Source: Cylicocyclus nassatus (lineage: Eukaryota > Nematoda > Chromadorea > Rhabditida > Strongylidae). Taken from it: DNA of 64,000 bases. Below, in pieces: positions 23,805-36,481 of this stretch. Below the pieces are notes generated by a model. It saw only the letters and a list, made by a program, of their open reading frames with translations. It made no database searches and was not told the origin of the DNA. The stretch spans positions 74,727,600 to 74,791,599 of the forward strand of contig CATQJL010000223.1 of the NCBI GenBank assembly GCA_958299035.1. The letters are read 5' to 3'. Each line of letters starts with the position of its first letter. The first letter of the stretch is position 1. Made by a program: the position numbers and the translations under genes.

Positions 23805-23971
23805 TGTCATCGTATAAGTGATCAATCTAGAAGGTCACTTATACGATTGACCTTCCACGGGGCCTTAAAAGCATGGCCCCGTGTTTGACTGACCGCTAAA
23901 TGCGGCGTTAAAGCCGGGGTGATGCTTGATAAGGGTCAATAAACTATTTACTGAATCACCTGTTCGCAACA
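23805..23971 (+). mobile_element. BEL/Pao-type LTR, shortened copy
   Basis: Begins TGTCATCGTATAAGTGATC and ends CGCAACA. It aligns with the fuller LTR at 53334-53568 but lacks about 55 bp of the middle and the TATA-like box. AATAAACTATTTACTGAATC supplies the polyadenylation signal. A purine-rich tract (GGGAGAAAAAGAGAAAG) lies just upstream. It is followed by a primer-binding site and a gag remnant, so it acts as a 5' LTR. Confidence 0.7.
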
Positions 23972-23977
23972 AATTTC

Positions 23978-23987
23978 TGGTGCATCG
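23978..23987 (+). promoter_or_regulatory. Primer-binding site, tRNA-Gly
   Basis: TGGTGCATCG is exactly complementary to the CCA-extended 3' end of the tRNA-Gly encoded at 4353-4423. It lies 6 nt after the LTR end. Complementarity stops after 10 nt. Confidence 0.7.
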
Positions 23988-24200
23988 ACTGGAAAGTCGA
24001 GCCGCATAAGTGAGAACAAAGTCTAGACTACCATACTTAGCATAAAAAACCAGAAAAATCCCTGGCACATATCAAGGCTATTAAACCAAGCAGTAAGACC
24101 AGGAATACCCTTGGCATCAAGCTAGGGCAAAAGCTAGTACTAAAATATCCAGGAAACAATCCCTGGCTCACCAGCTACAACGAAGCAAGTGTTGAAAAAA

Positions 24201-24709
24201 ATGGCATCATTCAATAAGAAGCCATTTGCCCTTAGCACGAAAACCCTCCAAGGGTTGTTTGATAAGTTCTTTTCTTACACAGAAATCGCTAACGTTGAAC
24301 TCCTTTTTTGAAGAGAATTACGATTTTTGTCTTAGCGCGGCAAATCTCATAAAGTGTAGCATAGCTACTATCGATCAAAGTCGAGAGGCTCTACAAAGCC
24401 TTTCAAACAAGCTCCAACGAGACTACGAGGAAGCAATAAAACAACAAAAAAGAGGCTTAAGAAGAACTGGAAGAAATCGAGAGCCAAACAAACTTCCATG
24501 AATGGATGGCGAAAGCCAAAAATGGTCTTCATGTTAGGCGCAAGGCTCACTGAAGCCAACAACTACGACGAAAAAAATGGCAAGAGAACTGGGAAAAACG
24601 CACAATCGACCTCAAATCGACACCAGCGTGGAGAAACGCACCTACTAGGTTGGAGGGAACGCCACCACTTCAGTCAGAAAGCAGTGATGAGGTAATGTTC
24701 TATCGACGC
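24201..24709 (+). pseudogene. BEL/Pao gag N-terminal remnant
   Basis: From ATG at 24201 the frame reads a short basic N terminus and then, after a stop near 24310 and a frame change, a helical region (LQRDYEEAIKQQK at about 24412-24450) and a third-frame stretch to the TPPLQSESSDE region near 24690. At least two frame changes separate the segments, so it is dead. The position directly behind LTR and primer site, together with the helical charged composition, supports gag. No protease or RT follows; the sequence runs into element E3. Confidence 0.5.
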
Positions 24710-25178
24710 TGTCTGGCTCACTGACAATGAGAACAGCTTTAAAGACAGCAAAATGTCGACCGATGGTAATGAAATGTTGAAAAGCATTGTTTGATTCGTT
24801 ACCAGACTCTATTTTGAAGGTGACTGTATTCATACTGGCATAGAATATTGGGCCAAACTGGAAAAGAATTACTGCATGAGCTTGTTAGTAGCAGATTAGC
24901 TTGCAGACAGCCTACGTCAACTCAGGGTCGGTAGTAAACCTGTCGAAACGCAGGTCAAACTCAGAGTTAACTCAGAGTTAACGCGCATTTTTTAGGGACC
25001 ATCAACATCTGCATAAACAAACCAAATGGGGGAAAAGTGATATGGCAGGGTACCCCGCAATACGTATCTTATGCCAAATATGGAAACGTAGCGTGGCTCG
25101 TTCCGCGCGAGACGCTACGCGACGAAACGCTGACCTGCGCGTTAACTCTGAGTTTGGTGCGCATTTCATTCGCCCGCG

Positions 25179-25202
25179 AAACTCAGAGTTAACTCTGAGT
25201 TT
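25179..25202. repeat. 24-bp perfect palindrome
   Basis: The core CTCAGAGTTAACTCTGAG is flanked by AAA and TTT. Related half-sites occur at 24966-24985, 25140-25154 and 27312-27342. Confidence 0.9.
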
Positions 25203-26184
25203 GGTCAGAGAAAGAGAAATAGTGTGCAAATGAAGAGATGTAGCAAAAAAGTCCTCCGGGGTAGATTTTGCTTCGAGTTTCATCAAGCACAATGGTGCAT
25301 GTATGTAGCGGTGTACCATGTATGTATAATGGTGCACCGCTGAACACAAAAATTTAAAATTTTTTAAAATTTTAGCCCCGGGTTTATCCGACGTGTTGAT
25401 CACGAATCCGACGCCCATTTTTCACCATTCGCCCACAAAGCGAGGTTACGGTAGGGACACGGTAGTTGGGCGAAAGTCACGTAGTCGGCTGAAACTTGGC
25501 CCACTGGGGTTACTTGGCACGCTGATTGCGACTGTATAGCTATTTTTCGCTACGGAGCCACAAATCGAGATTACAATAGGTTTACTGTAGGCGGTAAATT
25601 ATCACGAATTGACTGAAACTTGGTGTGGTGGCGCTATTCGCCACGCTGATTATGAATGTGCTAATCATTTTTGTATGGAAATGCAATGGTTTTTAGCAAC
25701 CAGCCATCACCGTCGTATTCCATCTTGAACCTCTAACCAGCTGCTTGCACTGTGAAATCAAAGTCCTAGTCGAATCGCATCCATACTTTCCACAAAAGCA
25801 CATGCTCCCTAAGTGGTCTTATAGAACGACCCTTGATGCCACAAAGGGGTCTCTCTAGTCAAATTTCAATTTCCGCATGATCTTTTCAGCCATACAGCTA
25901 CCAGCATTGAGAAACTAATAGATAGTCCTAACCACCTCTTTCTCCAAAACTGTAAATGTAATAAACGTAGCAGATTTTCGCGAGAGACTTTTTACCGGAA
26001 CCAAACCATGAAACTATGCCTTTTACCAGTTTGTGATATACTTGAACGAACGCAAATTTCATGGAATAAACAAATCTCGAATAATATTTCTGAAAGTTTT
26101 TTGAAGGAGTGGATTTCGAGTTTTTAAATTTTGAAATTTTTTTCGAGTAAACATTTATCGTTCAATTTCTGATTTTTATATTAT

Positions 26185-26560
26185 CCAAATTCGAATAATA
26201 GGGGCACATTCCAAAATTCAAAGTTTAAAATATTCGAATAACCGAAGTTGATCGATTATTCGACTATTCGAATAAGTTAATAAATGATATCATCAATTAT
26301 TCGAATGCAATGTCTAAATAATCGCATGCAATATTCGAATATTCAATCGCAAAAGTCGAATATCCGAATATTCGAACAAGGACAAAACTTGTCGAACCTG
26401 TTTTATGCGATTAACCTCTTTTGAAATTTTTCGAACATTCCAATATTAGATATTTTTCCGAGTTGTCGAATGAACGAATTGTTCAAATGAAGAACTTTTT
26501 CATTTATTCGACCATTCGAATTATCGAATATTTCGAATAAATATTCGAATACGTGTATTC
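26185..26560. repeat. ATTCGAATA-rich cluster
   Basis: More than a dozen irregular copies of TATTCGAATA and half-sites in about 375 bp. A similar cluster is at 39285-39450. It has no coding potential. Confidence 0.75.
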
Positions 26561-27162
26561 AGTTCCAACTACAGTTTGTGATACGCTTCACGGTTGTGGA
26601 CATTGTGCCCCTTTTTGGTTGTACTCTGAAGGGATCACTATATCAAATACTATTTCGATATTTAGCGTTGTTTCAAAAAACGTTAGGATCATGTTGATCG
26701 TGTTGATAGTTTAAGAGGTTAAGGGTCCGGAAGTGAAAGTATATATCATCAGCCGCGGCCGATAGTATAGTCAAAATGATAGAGGCATTTAGATGGTTTT
26801 ATGATGTGTATCTTATCACACATGGTTGTCACATTTTACATATGTAGTGTTCGAGAGCCTTCAGCTGAATTTTGATACTCAAAATTCAAGAGCTGTCGTA
26901 AAGCAGTCACTTTTGCTTGTTATACTTACCATTTCGGAATGTAGTTAGGGATAGTTGATTCTTCTAAAGTCGTTAATTGCTGGATAGAAGATGATATTGT
27001 AAGTGGAGGTAGAAAACAATGGGGGGGGGGGAGGAGTATGTATAGGTATTGTAGTGAATCACACTGCTTAAAGCGAAGATGCACCAAGCCGTTGCGTGCC
27101 TAAACACGTAGAATGTAAGTAACAAGTACTCATGGCGGCGGAAGGCAGTGCTGCAGGGATGC

Positions 27163-27235
27163 TGTGTGGCCTAGTAGTCTAGTAGTAGGCACTTCGCGCC
27201 AAGCAAATGCAGTTAGACTCCCGACGTCGGAGGGT
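27163..27235 (+). repeat. Possible degenerate tRNA-like segment
   Basis: A-box-like TGGCCTAGTAG (27167-27177) and B-box-like AGTTAGACTCC (27211-27221, one mismatch at the key C). Weaker than the copies in E1 and E2. Confidence 0.35.
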
Positions 27236-27385
27236 TTTGCGATGAAGCGCGTGGTAGCTCCTTAACCTATAGCGGCTCCGCAAGTAGCAGAACGAAAATC
27301 CGACTTTCAGAACCGAAACTCGGAGTTAACTCTGAGTTAACGCGTAGCTTTAAACTTGGAGTTTCGGTCAGATTACTACCGGCCC

Positions 27386-30373
27386 AAGTGTCTTTTCACA
27401 TTGAGAGTAAGATTTTCAACTGAGGGACTAGGTTAAGAGGACAACGCTAAAGTAATACATTAGCGAAGTCAAAACCAGGTCACCCTCTATAGCTACGAAA
27501 AAATGGCCGTCAAGAATTTGTAGTAAAGAGCCTGAAATTTGCATAGGCAGGCCATTGCACGCAAACCCTTGGCAAATTTTCAAACAAAGAAGAGGTCCAC
27601 ATTTAAGAAATTATGATTTATCTGTATAAGGAAACTACAAGCGCTGAGCTCTTGGATTCTTAGTTCGTTAAATTTGCCTACTGCCATGCGGGTGCTCAGA
27701 GTGATTGTAGGAAAGACCCCGAAGTCTTTTGAAATTTTCAGACATACTATGTCTTAAAAATTTAGTGCCGTTAGGACGTCTGTGCTGGCCTATCTATTCA
27801 CGATTTCATATTTGATTTATGTTTTACACTTTGTGGGGCAGCATTTCCATTCGCATCTCGGATTTGGGGAGTTCATTCAGGCAGCGCCATCAGCTGCCTT
27901 AGCCGTTGGGATTTCATAAATATTTCATCACAGCTGGCTGAGAGAGCTGGTTAGCCAAAATTTGTCTAAAAATATGGACCCAAATCATTATTCGAGTGGT
28001 CAAATAGCAAATGTTTGAATAAAAATTATTCGTTTGTATCCTTCTGAATATCTAGGAGATTGGCCTTTAACTTCAACATTCAGAATGCTGAATAAATTCA
28101 CTCTTTGGAAATTTTTTTAATCATTTATCTGTCAGATACTCAAGATTTCCGATTGTTCCACAGCCCTTATATAGGATGTTATTCTTTAGAAAGCAGCAAA
28201 TGATATTCGATACTGCCTTCCCATCTTTTTTTTTAAATTCTTCTAAACACTGACCGCTCGCTGCGAATTTTTTGCAGCCTATTCAAAAAACCCGTCAGGG
28301 TGAATCGCAACCTTTGTGAAGTTATAGGGATATTTTGCAAACTCCTACGGAGTGCTTCAAACTGAGCTCTGCTCAACCAGCAGAAAGTTGGTTTGCGTAA
28401 AAAAGAACTGAGAGATTTTGTTGAAGGTAACCGTAATAACCGACTTCGCTCATGCAGTACTAGCAGTCACTCTTTGTACGGTCATAGGACATCTTTTTTC
28501 TCAAAACGATGATGTTTGCGATTTGCGGACAAGCTACAAGCAACAATTACTTTATCTTCACACAAACATGCAATGTTTTCGTTCCTGAATTTTATACTGA
28601 TACTGTTTTTTACGTCAGTGTTTGTTGAAAGCAATGCAATTAGGTATGAACATCAACTTTGAGAAGAACATAATTTGATGGCCATGGCGACACTTAGGCA
28701 AATCAAATCATCAAGCATATGTAGTGAAAATAGAGAAAGAAATGTTCACTAAGCCTTGCCCTCGCATGCCAATTGGCATGCGTATAAACTGTGGAAGATT
28801 TTACCTCTTGTTATCCCTTTTGCTTTCTCGCAAAATCTTTATTTGCCACATACATAATTACCATGGGGCTTTGCAAATTGCCATGCAATGTCTGTAACTA
28901 GGGTATAAGCGGCTGCCACGACGGTCTTGGCCATAGTACTCTTTACAACGCCCATCCTGACATATATAAGGGTGCCTAAAAAGAGCCTATTTTACTTTCG
29001 TCCGTGTCTTACAACTTGATCCTACTTGAAATAGGATATAGTAGTACGTAGCTCAGGGGTAGCACGTCGTTCCTTCGCAATTGTGCTCTTTCTACGAAAA
29101 GGTAGCTTATCAAGTACATTCCAAGTTGAGCACACTGCGAAGACAACCAACAGCAGAAAGAGTCTCATCGTATTTTCGCGAAGTACGTGCCCCTGCAATA
29201 GAATGAGAATTCTTGATGTAGTTAAGAAAAATCAAGCCGATAAAAATTACTAGGTGGTTTGGTTCTATTTCCTATGTATGGAATACTTGTAAGGATAAGT
29301 TGACCGTGAATTCAAAAAATTGAATCAGCATGTGTCGCCTAACTTCATTTTGAAATTCATGGGCAATTCATTTTCCGCACAGTATGTTCAGCGAGAAGTT
29401 TGAACCGCCTTATCAATTTACTAATCGGAGAATTCGATTATTTTGAGAAATGTACTAGAAGAGGCCATATCTGAAGTGAAACCAGCATCGTTGGAGTTGT
29501 CAGTGAATTACACAAGGTTTTGTTTTCCGCTAGCTTCAAAGTAAATAACGAAAACTACATTATGTCATGCCCTTAGAGTTAGGACTAAGGCATCCTCTAT
29601 AGTGCCATGGAAGTTACGTGAATATAGGGGTTACCACCTGAATGATTATTGCATCTTACTGCTGCTTTCTGACCTCCTATTGCCAAACACATACTCAGTC
29701 CAAATGCTTGTTGCTTAGCCAAGTGAGTTATTATTTGCAATTGTTGAATGACTCATAAAACTAGATTTAGCAGAGATAACTCAGATCGTTAATAGCCATT
29801 TTCGGGTTAGAATACCTCATTCCCTCTGAACAAGCTTAATTTTTCCTTTTTTCAAAAGAAATCTTTTTTTCTTTTTCAACTTGATTCAAGGAAAAATAAA
29901 TAAGAGTATTTTTATCTGCACTATTCTAATTGTTTGAAATTACTGTATCAAGATATTAGTTTACTTTAGAATCGATAAAATTTGTAAAACTATGTGACGA
30001 AGAGGACGAAAGGAATTTCACTAAGGAAAGTTTTGCCACAGTCGTATCATGTTGCTCAAAAAATTTGTTTCTCTCAAAATGCTAAATTTCAATCTAAAGC
30101 AGATATTTGTCAAAATTAAAGATGTTAGGTCGCCCTAAAAATTATTTCGTCTTTTTAACAAGCACTAATTCCGTGGAAGGAAGGTTTATGAAAAATTTTA
30201 CTGCTGTTCAATGCGGTTTTCATTCTCTTTCAAATGATTATCTTTGTATTGCATTCAACAAATGCCCTCTTAGAAAATTACCAAGCACCACAACTCATGA
30301 TTTTTGCCAAGGTCTAAATTTGCTGTTTTCATAAATTTTTGTAGTGATGTCCACAACTTCAAGTAGCGGATAA
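27386..30373. other. 3-kb AT-rich stretch, no gene recognised
   Basis: No frame above about 75 codons, no paired termini and no RNA gene that I can defend. A tRNA-A-box-like string at about 29046 lacks a B box. Confidence 0.45.
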
Positions 30374-31371
30374 TACAGTGCTGGACACAATTATAGGTCC
30401 ACTCTAAAAAGTGCCATAACTCAATCTATTGTCAATAAAATGTTCCGATATTTGGTACAGCCGTGTGTTTACCAGCCTATTATCAGTCTTCAAAATGGGT
30501 CTCGTTTTCGTTTGGTTATTCAAGGAAAAATTGAAAATTTTAAAAAGTAGGCTTGAAGGCTGGACAAAAATATAGGTCCACCTGGAGTTTTACTGATTGA
30601 AGCATTTCTTAGCTCCCGAATTTTTTTTAGGTAGGTACACATCCAAAAACGTCAAACAGGTGCTTTAGCCAAGCTGTGTCATACCTCCAAAAAAATTGAT
30701 TATCTGCTTTTTTGCCTTGAAAGTGCTTTCACATGTATTTCGCTCCACAAACCTGCGTTGAGTAAGAAATTCTGCAGTTTCTCAGCTGGATCGGAAGGTA
30801 CGGGGTTTTATCTACCTAAGGGATGCTTTTCGACGTGAGAATTGAAGAAAAAATCCGACTTTTTGCTGCTGAAGCAAATCCGACATCGACTCAATCGGGA
30901 GAGTGAGCCTCATTTTCTGCCCTAAAACCCTTTATGCATTGTCATTATAACCTCAAGATATTGTAGAAGCATTCTTTACATAAGATTAAAGCTGTTCGCC
31001 ATACTCGCAATGCACAAAGCTGCCTGCTTCTTTTTCGAAACATGAGTTGTGTGTGCAACGTAATGATGGTGTTACGCAGATAAAATAGCTTGATAACTGC
31101 TACCTCGCTTAGATTTTTAACAGTAATTATTTACTAGATAGTGGATACAGCTTGTAGTGTATGTTAGCACATGATTCTTCCAAAAATTTTGGTCGGAGCC
31201 ACAAATAGCTTTGGTGCTTGTCGTAATCAGTTTATGCAGGGTGATTTCAGTAATTATACTAAGGGTAGCGCTACCAAACAGTGGGTGGTATACCGGGATG
31301 AGGAGTCCATGTTTCACAGCTTCCTCGCAGGGAGGCAGGAAACATGTAAACGCGCATGGTAATGCTGGGGC

Positions 31372-32490
31372 ATTGAAAAATTTTTTGCTTAATGCGAGAA
31401 GCCTTGTAAACAAGTTGGATCTTTTACAGCTTTTTATTTCCGAAAATAAACCAGACATATTATTCGTGACTGAATCTTGGTTGAATGCAAAGATTCTTGA
31501 TTCTGAAATAATTGGTAATTTGCCCTATGTTGTGTTCAGAAGTGACAGATGTAATCGCAGGGGTGGAGGTGTTTGTTGCCTTGTGAAGGGGCTCTTACTC
31601 TCCAACTGCACCGAGCTTAGTGAAAACTTGTTAGCCGATTTGCTCATTGTAAACGTTGCCCATCCGCTCTTACCTATGCGCTTGCGTTTCATCTTGGTAT
31701 ATCGCCCACCTAACTCTTGTAAAATGGATGATAAGCTCATTGATGTTTTGAGCGCATATGCATATGCCTCTGATTGTGATGAAACATTGCTTCTTGGTGA
31801 TTTTAACCTCCAAATTGACTGGACTGTCAGAAGACCTTGCAATAGCGCTTCTGCCCCTTTCCTGGATTATTTTGCTGTTTCTAGTCTCTATCAATATGTC
31901 ACCTCTCCTACTCATGGTAGCTTTGCCCTTGATCTTGTTCTTTCCTCTGCTGTTGAAATATCTAATGTTGATGTTGTCCCACCACTTGGCTCTTCGGACC
32001 ATGGGATCGTTTACTTTGAAGTGCTTAGTGCTCCCTCAGCATCGTTGCCACCCTTGCCGGATTATCATAATGTTGATTATACTGCATTGAACGATTATCT
32101 TGCCGGTATAGATTGGCTCTCAGAATTTGATAGTTATGAATCATGCTCTGACGTTTATAAAAGGTTTTGTAAGATTCTTTATCATGCACTTGGTATGTTC
32201 GTCTCTATTAAACCTCCGCATGCTGTTGTACTAAATGCACCGCCTCACATACAAAGGTTGAACCAGCAGAAATATTACCTGTTTGAAAAAGTGCATGATC
32301 CTTTGAACAGTTGTTTTTACAAGAAAGTGTGCTCTGATATAAAGTTTCACTTGCGAAAGTTTTTGGCTAATCGTGAACGTCGTCCTGCGCTCAAATCATC
32401 ATCTAAGAGTCTATTTCATTACGGAGCCAGAATGAAGCCTAGCGCTAACCTTCCAACATTGTTGGATGAAAATGGGGTACCTTTTCAAGT
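31372..32490 (+). pseudogene. CR1 endonuclease domain (APE type)
   Basis: An open reading of about 370 codons. Visible motifs: LLNARSLVNKLDLLQ (entry strand), DILFVTESWL (catalytic Glu), FILVYRPPNS, LLGDFNLQIDW (catalytic Asp/Asn) and SDHGIVYFEV (catalytic SDH). These are the hallmarks of the AP-endonuclease that nicks target DNA for target-primed reverse transcription. The frame is lost near 32488, where the continuing protein shifts frame. Confidence 0.85.
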
Positions 32491-34166
32491 GATGAGAATA
32501 AGGCCAAAATCCTTGGCTCATATTTTGTTAGTGTTTTTACATCTGATTCCGGCAACCATGTTGTGGTTCCTGGACTTGATGTTTTGCGGTGTCGCCGCCA
32601 AACATTCTCTACTCTATTTTTCGAGCCTTCTGTTGTATATCGTTTTCTGAAGAAATTGAAAGCCTCAACAACTGAGACTTACGATGGGATTCCACAAATC
32701 ATATATAAGAAATGTGCTACTTCTCTGGCTGCCCCGTTGCGCATATTTTCAACATTTCTATGTTGTTGGGAGAGGTACCGGAGTTGTGGAAGCAGGCACT
32801 TGTGACAGCGATCCCAAAAGTCCAGGGGCCAAGCTCATCAGCGACTTTCGTCTTAAGTCTTTTACTGGCACCTGCCAAGATTATGGAGAGAATTATTAGA
32901 GATAAACTTTTAACATGGGTCAGCAAGTCCAACCTAATCCCTGCAGAGCAGCATGGTTTTGTCAGTGGAGCCCCTACAACAACCAATCTAGTTGATTGCA
33001 TCTTTGACTGGAATCTTGCTCTTAGTCGAAGAAGTCTTTGGATGTGCTCTATATTGATCTTTCAAAAGCATTCGATAAAGTCTCCTATGCGAAACTAATC
33101 AGTAAACTAGAAGCTATTGGGGTGAGTGGATCACTTCTTCTTTCATGGTTTTGTTCCTACTTGCAAGACCGTTATATGACATTCAAGGTTCATTACAAGT
33201 TTTCGGATGCATACCAATGTGATAGCGGAGTGCCCCAGGGAGAAGTGTTATCACCCACATTGTTTCTCATATATATACACATTAGATCTTCCAGCGTTAT
33301 TCAAAACCACTCAGGATATACAGGTACGGATGCTGACGACATAAAAATATATGGAGTCTACTCTACTACTAACTGTTTTGAAGTGCAATCTGCCCTACAG
33401 CGGTCACTAGAGACCTTAGTTGAATGGGCTTCGAAATGGAGCTTTGACTTTGAATCTGAGCAAAAGTTGGGTACTGCATATGGGTGACTGCATAGCCGGA
33501 ACCTACTCAATGAATGGGGTTCCATTGAGGTCTTGTTACTCTGCTAGGGATTTGGGAGTTATTGTTGATTCAAAGCTGAGGTTTTCGGGACATGTTGATG
33601 CTGCTGTTAGGAGAGCTTATTCGTCCCTGTTTGTACTGCTCCGTAGTGTCAAAAGCAAATCACCCTTTATTTTGACGCGTTTGCACAAAGCACTTGTTCG
33701 ACCTCATCTTGAATATGGTTCCCAGGTCTGGAATCCTACACGTAAAAAAGAAATTGCAAAGCTTGAACAGGTGCGAAAAACTTCTACTCGTCTCTTGTGT
33801 ATTCGCCTCTCTCCTAACAATAGACCTCCGAATTATGAAGCTCGATTGAAAAAGTTTATTTTACAAAGCCTTATTTGTCGTCGTAATATTGCTGATCTAG
33901 TTTTTTGCTTTCGAGTGCTTAAGAAAGAAAACAGATTGATGGCAAGCAAGTACTGGATATTCGTACCAACTAGTGAGAAATTAGGAGGTTTTAATTTTCA
34001 TTATAGAGCCATCAATTATAATTCATCTAGGATGTACAATAATATCTTCTTTAGATGCGCTCGATGGTTTCAGCTGTTGCCCAGAGATATCATTTCATCA
34101 AAGGATGCGCGATGCTTCAGTGTTAAGTTGAAACGGGTTGAGCTTAATCGGCTTTTTTCTCGATAG
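32490..34166 (+). pseudogene. CR1 reverse transcriptase, frameshifted
   Basis: The RT reading is split over several frames: LKKLKASTTETYDGIPQII (near 32653), LWKQALVTAIPKVQG (near 32785), IPAEQHGFVSG (near 32940), IDLSKAFDKVSYAKL (33050), SGVPQGEVLSP (33225), then ADDIKIYG (33335), and a C-terminal region to the stop at 34166 including LHKALVRPHLEYGSQVWNP. At least four frame changes (about 32488, 32745, 33040, 33470) make it inactive. The Y/FADD box reads DADD, so the aromatic position is also lost. Confidence 0.85.
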
Positions 34167-34852
34167 CGTTTTCTGTCGTTAGTCTTTTTCAGTTCATCTC
34201 TGGTAACTACGATGCATGTGGTTCTACTACTGGTGATGTGCATTGTGTCGCGGTTACTGCGTGCTGCGTACATAATCGTCGTTGATGTTATTTGACATCT
34301 TTTTGCTCATGTCTTGATAGTCGGAGGCCGTTATCTTCAGTTTTAATTTTTGTTTTGTGACTACTAACCATGATCATGCCTTACTAACGTTATTTCAGCG
34401 AGTCTCTTCATCAGGGTTTACGTTAGTATCATTCAATTACCTCACTGTAGCCTGTCTCATCTATAGTCTGCTTGATTTCGTCTGTTAGTTTGACTCGTTC
34501 TAACGTAGTCAGTAGGTACTTATCCCTACCATTCCGATTTAGATTCTTGCTTCCTTCAAAACAAAGTCCTGTTGGGGCCTGGTCAGCTAGTTTTTACCGG
34601 GGAGGCTCGCTGACACCCAAAAAGGGGGGTCATCATAAGTTTTAAGGATGCAAGAAGTCTTTAGATTTCTTGTGTAAAGTACTTTTTACTTCGCTAGATG
34701 AGTCTAGAGCTTCGTGTTTTGTTATTCGTCCTTTATTTTTTGTTCTCTGTGACTGGAAGGCTAGTTCATGTGTTGTGTTTTTGTTTGAGCTCTGTTTGAT
34801 CTTTTTCCTTTTGATGCACCTTGAGTGTAGTTATAAAATAAAATAAATAAAA

Positions 34853-35800
34853 CTTCTGCAGATGAAAAGCAACGTCAGCAATAAAAGGTTTTTATAACCA
34901 TCTTGTCCTCCGCTTTCAGAAAATATATAGAACGTCTGATATCCATTCAAGAAAGTGCAGTGAACGGTTTGCCTAGTGACTCTCGGGGATTTTTGATTTT
35001 TTAACATAAAAACTCATAACTTCTGCCGATGAACATTTTGTACACCGCGATGGTCACCGTTGGAACCGTCTCATCCTACGCTTTCAGAACATACATAACT
35101 ATGCCTAGGTCCGTTGAAAAAAGTGTTTAAGTGAAGGGTGCCCTAGTGATTGCTGGAGATTTTTATTTTAACATAAAGAAATTAATAACTTCTGTTGATG
35201 AAACATCTTGTACGCCGCGATGGTCACCATTGGAACCGTCTCGTCCTCCGCCAGAAAATATATACTTTGCCTGGGTTCGTTAGAAAAAGTACCGGGTGAA
35301 GGGTGGGTGAGACTTTTATAATGGGAGTGCTCAAGTAGACGTCTTTTTACAATGGTAAAGAAGGCTGTACTTGAGCACTCCCAATATAAAAGTCTCACCC
35401 ACCCTTCACCGGGCACTTTTTTCAACGAACCCCAGGCAAAGTATATATTTTTCGAAAGCGGAGGATGAGGCGCTTCTAATGGTGACCATAACGGCGTACA
35501 ATATATTCATCAGCAGAAGTTATGAATTCTTCTACGTTAAAAACTCGAAAATCTCCAAAAATCACGAGCACCCTTCACCCATGCGCTCTTTTCAACGGAC
35601 CCCAAACATAGTATATATTTTCTGAAAACGGTGGACGAGACGGTTCCAATGGTGACCATTGCGGCGTACAAGATGTTTCATCAGCAGAAGTTATGAATCT
35701 TGAATGGATATCAGACGTTTTATATATTTTCTGAAAGTGGAAAACGAGACGGTTAAAAGGTGCCCATCAAGGCATACAAAGTGTTCAAGTACAAAAGTTA
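34853..35800. repeat. Inverted satellite-like array
   Basis: About three direct units of ~160 bp on the left (near 34853, 35017, 35185) and about three inverted units on the right (near 35400, 35575, 35700), with a centre of symmetry near 35345. Shared words: AACTTCTGCCGATGAA, CGATGGTCACC, GTTGGAACCGTCTC and GTGAAGGGTG. The central arms GTGAAGGGTGGGTGAGACTT and its complement are nearly perfect. Confidence 0.8.
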
Positions 35801-35934
35801 TAAATTTTTTTGTCTATCTTCATCTTTATTGATACGTGCAAGAACACGTAAGTAAATGAAAGAACAAGAATAACCTGTAAGGCAAGAGACCGGCGTAGGG
35901 GTAGAAAATTGAGAAAAGAAGAAAAACAGTAAGA

Positions 35935-35961
35935 ACAACAACAACAACAACAACAACAACA
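35935..35961. repeat. (CAA)n microsatellite
   Basis: About nine CAA units, preceded by a purine-rich GAAGAAAAACAG tract. Confidence 0.9.
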
Positions 35962-36481
35962 GGAAACAACAGAAGAAATAGGAACATAAAATGTTGACCA
36001 AATTCAAAATATCAATGATCAGGAAGTGGGATGACTTGTAATGTGTTGAACCAAGAAGTTTTGGAGAGTGTCTTGTGCCAATAAGTTATTCAAGTCATGT
36101 TAAAACTCGAAAATCTCCAGAAATCAAACAGACTCCTCCTTTCCTATACATGAACAATTCACGTACAAATATCTTCTTCGCTTAACCTTACCTCACTGTT
36201 GATTATTTTTCTCGTTTTTGGTGAAAGGGGTTCACTTTGGTCCTGGCTGAGGGGTGAAGGGAGGGTGTGAAAATTCTCACAATATCGCATCTGTGCTTCA
36301 AGCCTACTTTTTTTAAATTTTCAGTTTTTTCTTGAATAATTAAACGAAAACGAGACCCATTTTTAAGACTGATAGTATGCTGGTAAACACAAAGCTGTAC
36401 CAAATTTTGGAACATTCTATTGACAACAGAGTGAGTTATGGCACTTTTTAGAGTGGACCTATAATTTTGTCCAGCACTGTA

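Larger units (their letters stand above)
24925..27385. mobile_element. Candidate GTAGTAA-TIR element E3
   Basis: The left end GGGTCGGTAGTAAACCTG and the right end (inverted) GGGCCGGTAGTAATCTG share termini with E1/E2. Both subterminal regions carry AACTCAGAGTTAACTC blocks. The flanks show no clear target duplication, so these may be ends of two different copies. The interior (2.4 kb) has no transposase frame. Confidence 0.45.
31200..34852 (+). mobile_element. CR1-like non-LTR retrotransposon, decayed
   Basis: Contains endonuclease and reverse transcriptase regions in order, then about 690 bp of 3' UTR ending in TTATAAAATAAAATAAATAAAA-type repeats (34831-34852). The 5' boundary is not clear; a frame upstream of the endonuclease (31171-31362) could be the end of ORF1 or leader. 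No target duplication could be found. It lies inside the Tc1-like element, so it inserted later than that element. Confidence 0.85.
30376..36479. mobile_element. Tc1-like element carrying nested insertions
   Basis: The ends CAGTGCTGGACACAATTATA and (inverted) CAGTGCTGGACAAAATTATA are flanked by TA (30374-30375, 36480-36481). The inverted arms run about 180 bp (to about 30557 and from about 36298). The termini are of the Tc1 type. No transposase frame is recognisable; the interior is occupied by a CR1 LINE (to 34852) and an inverted repeat array (34853-35800). Confidence 0.75.

Noticed and set aside
25002..25418. 138-codon minus frame
   Set aside because: It spans the palindromic AACTCAGAGTTAACTCTGAGTT repeats of element E3; coding is unlikely.
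29040..29110. tRNA-like string TAGCTCAGGGGTAGCAC
   Set aside because: It resembles an A box, but no B box or closing acceptor stem follows.
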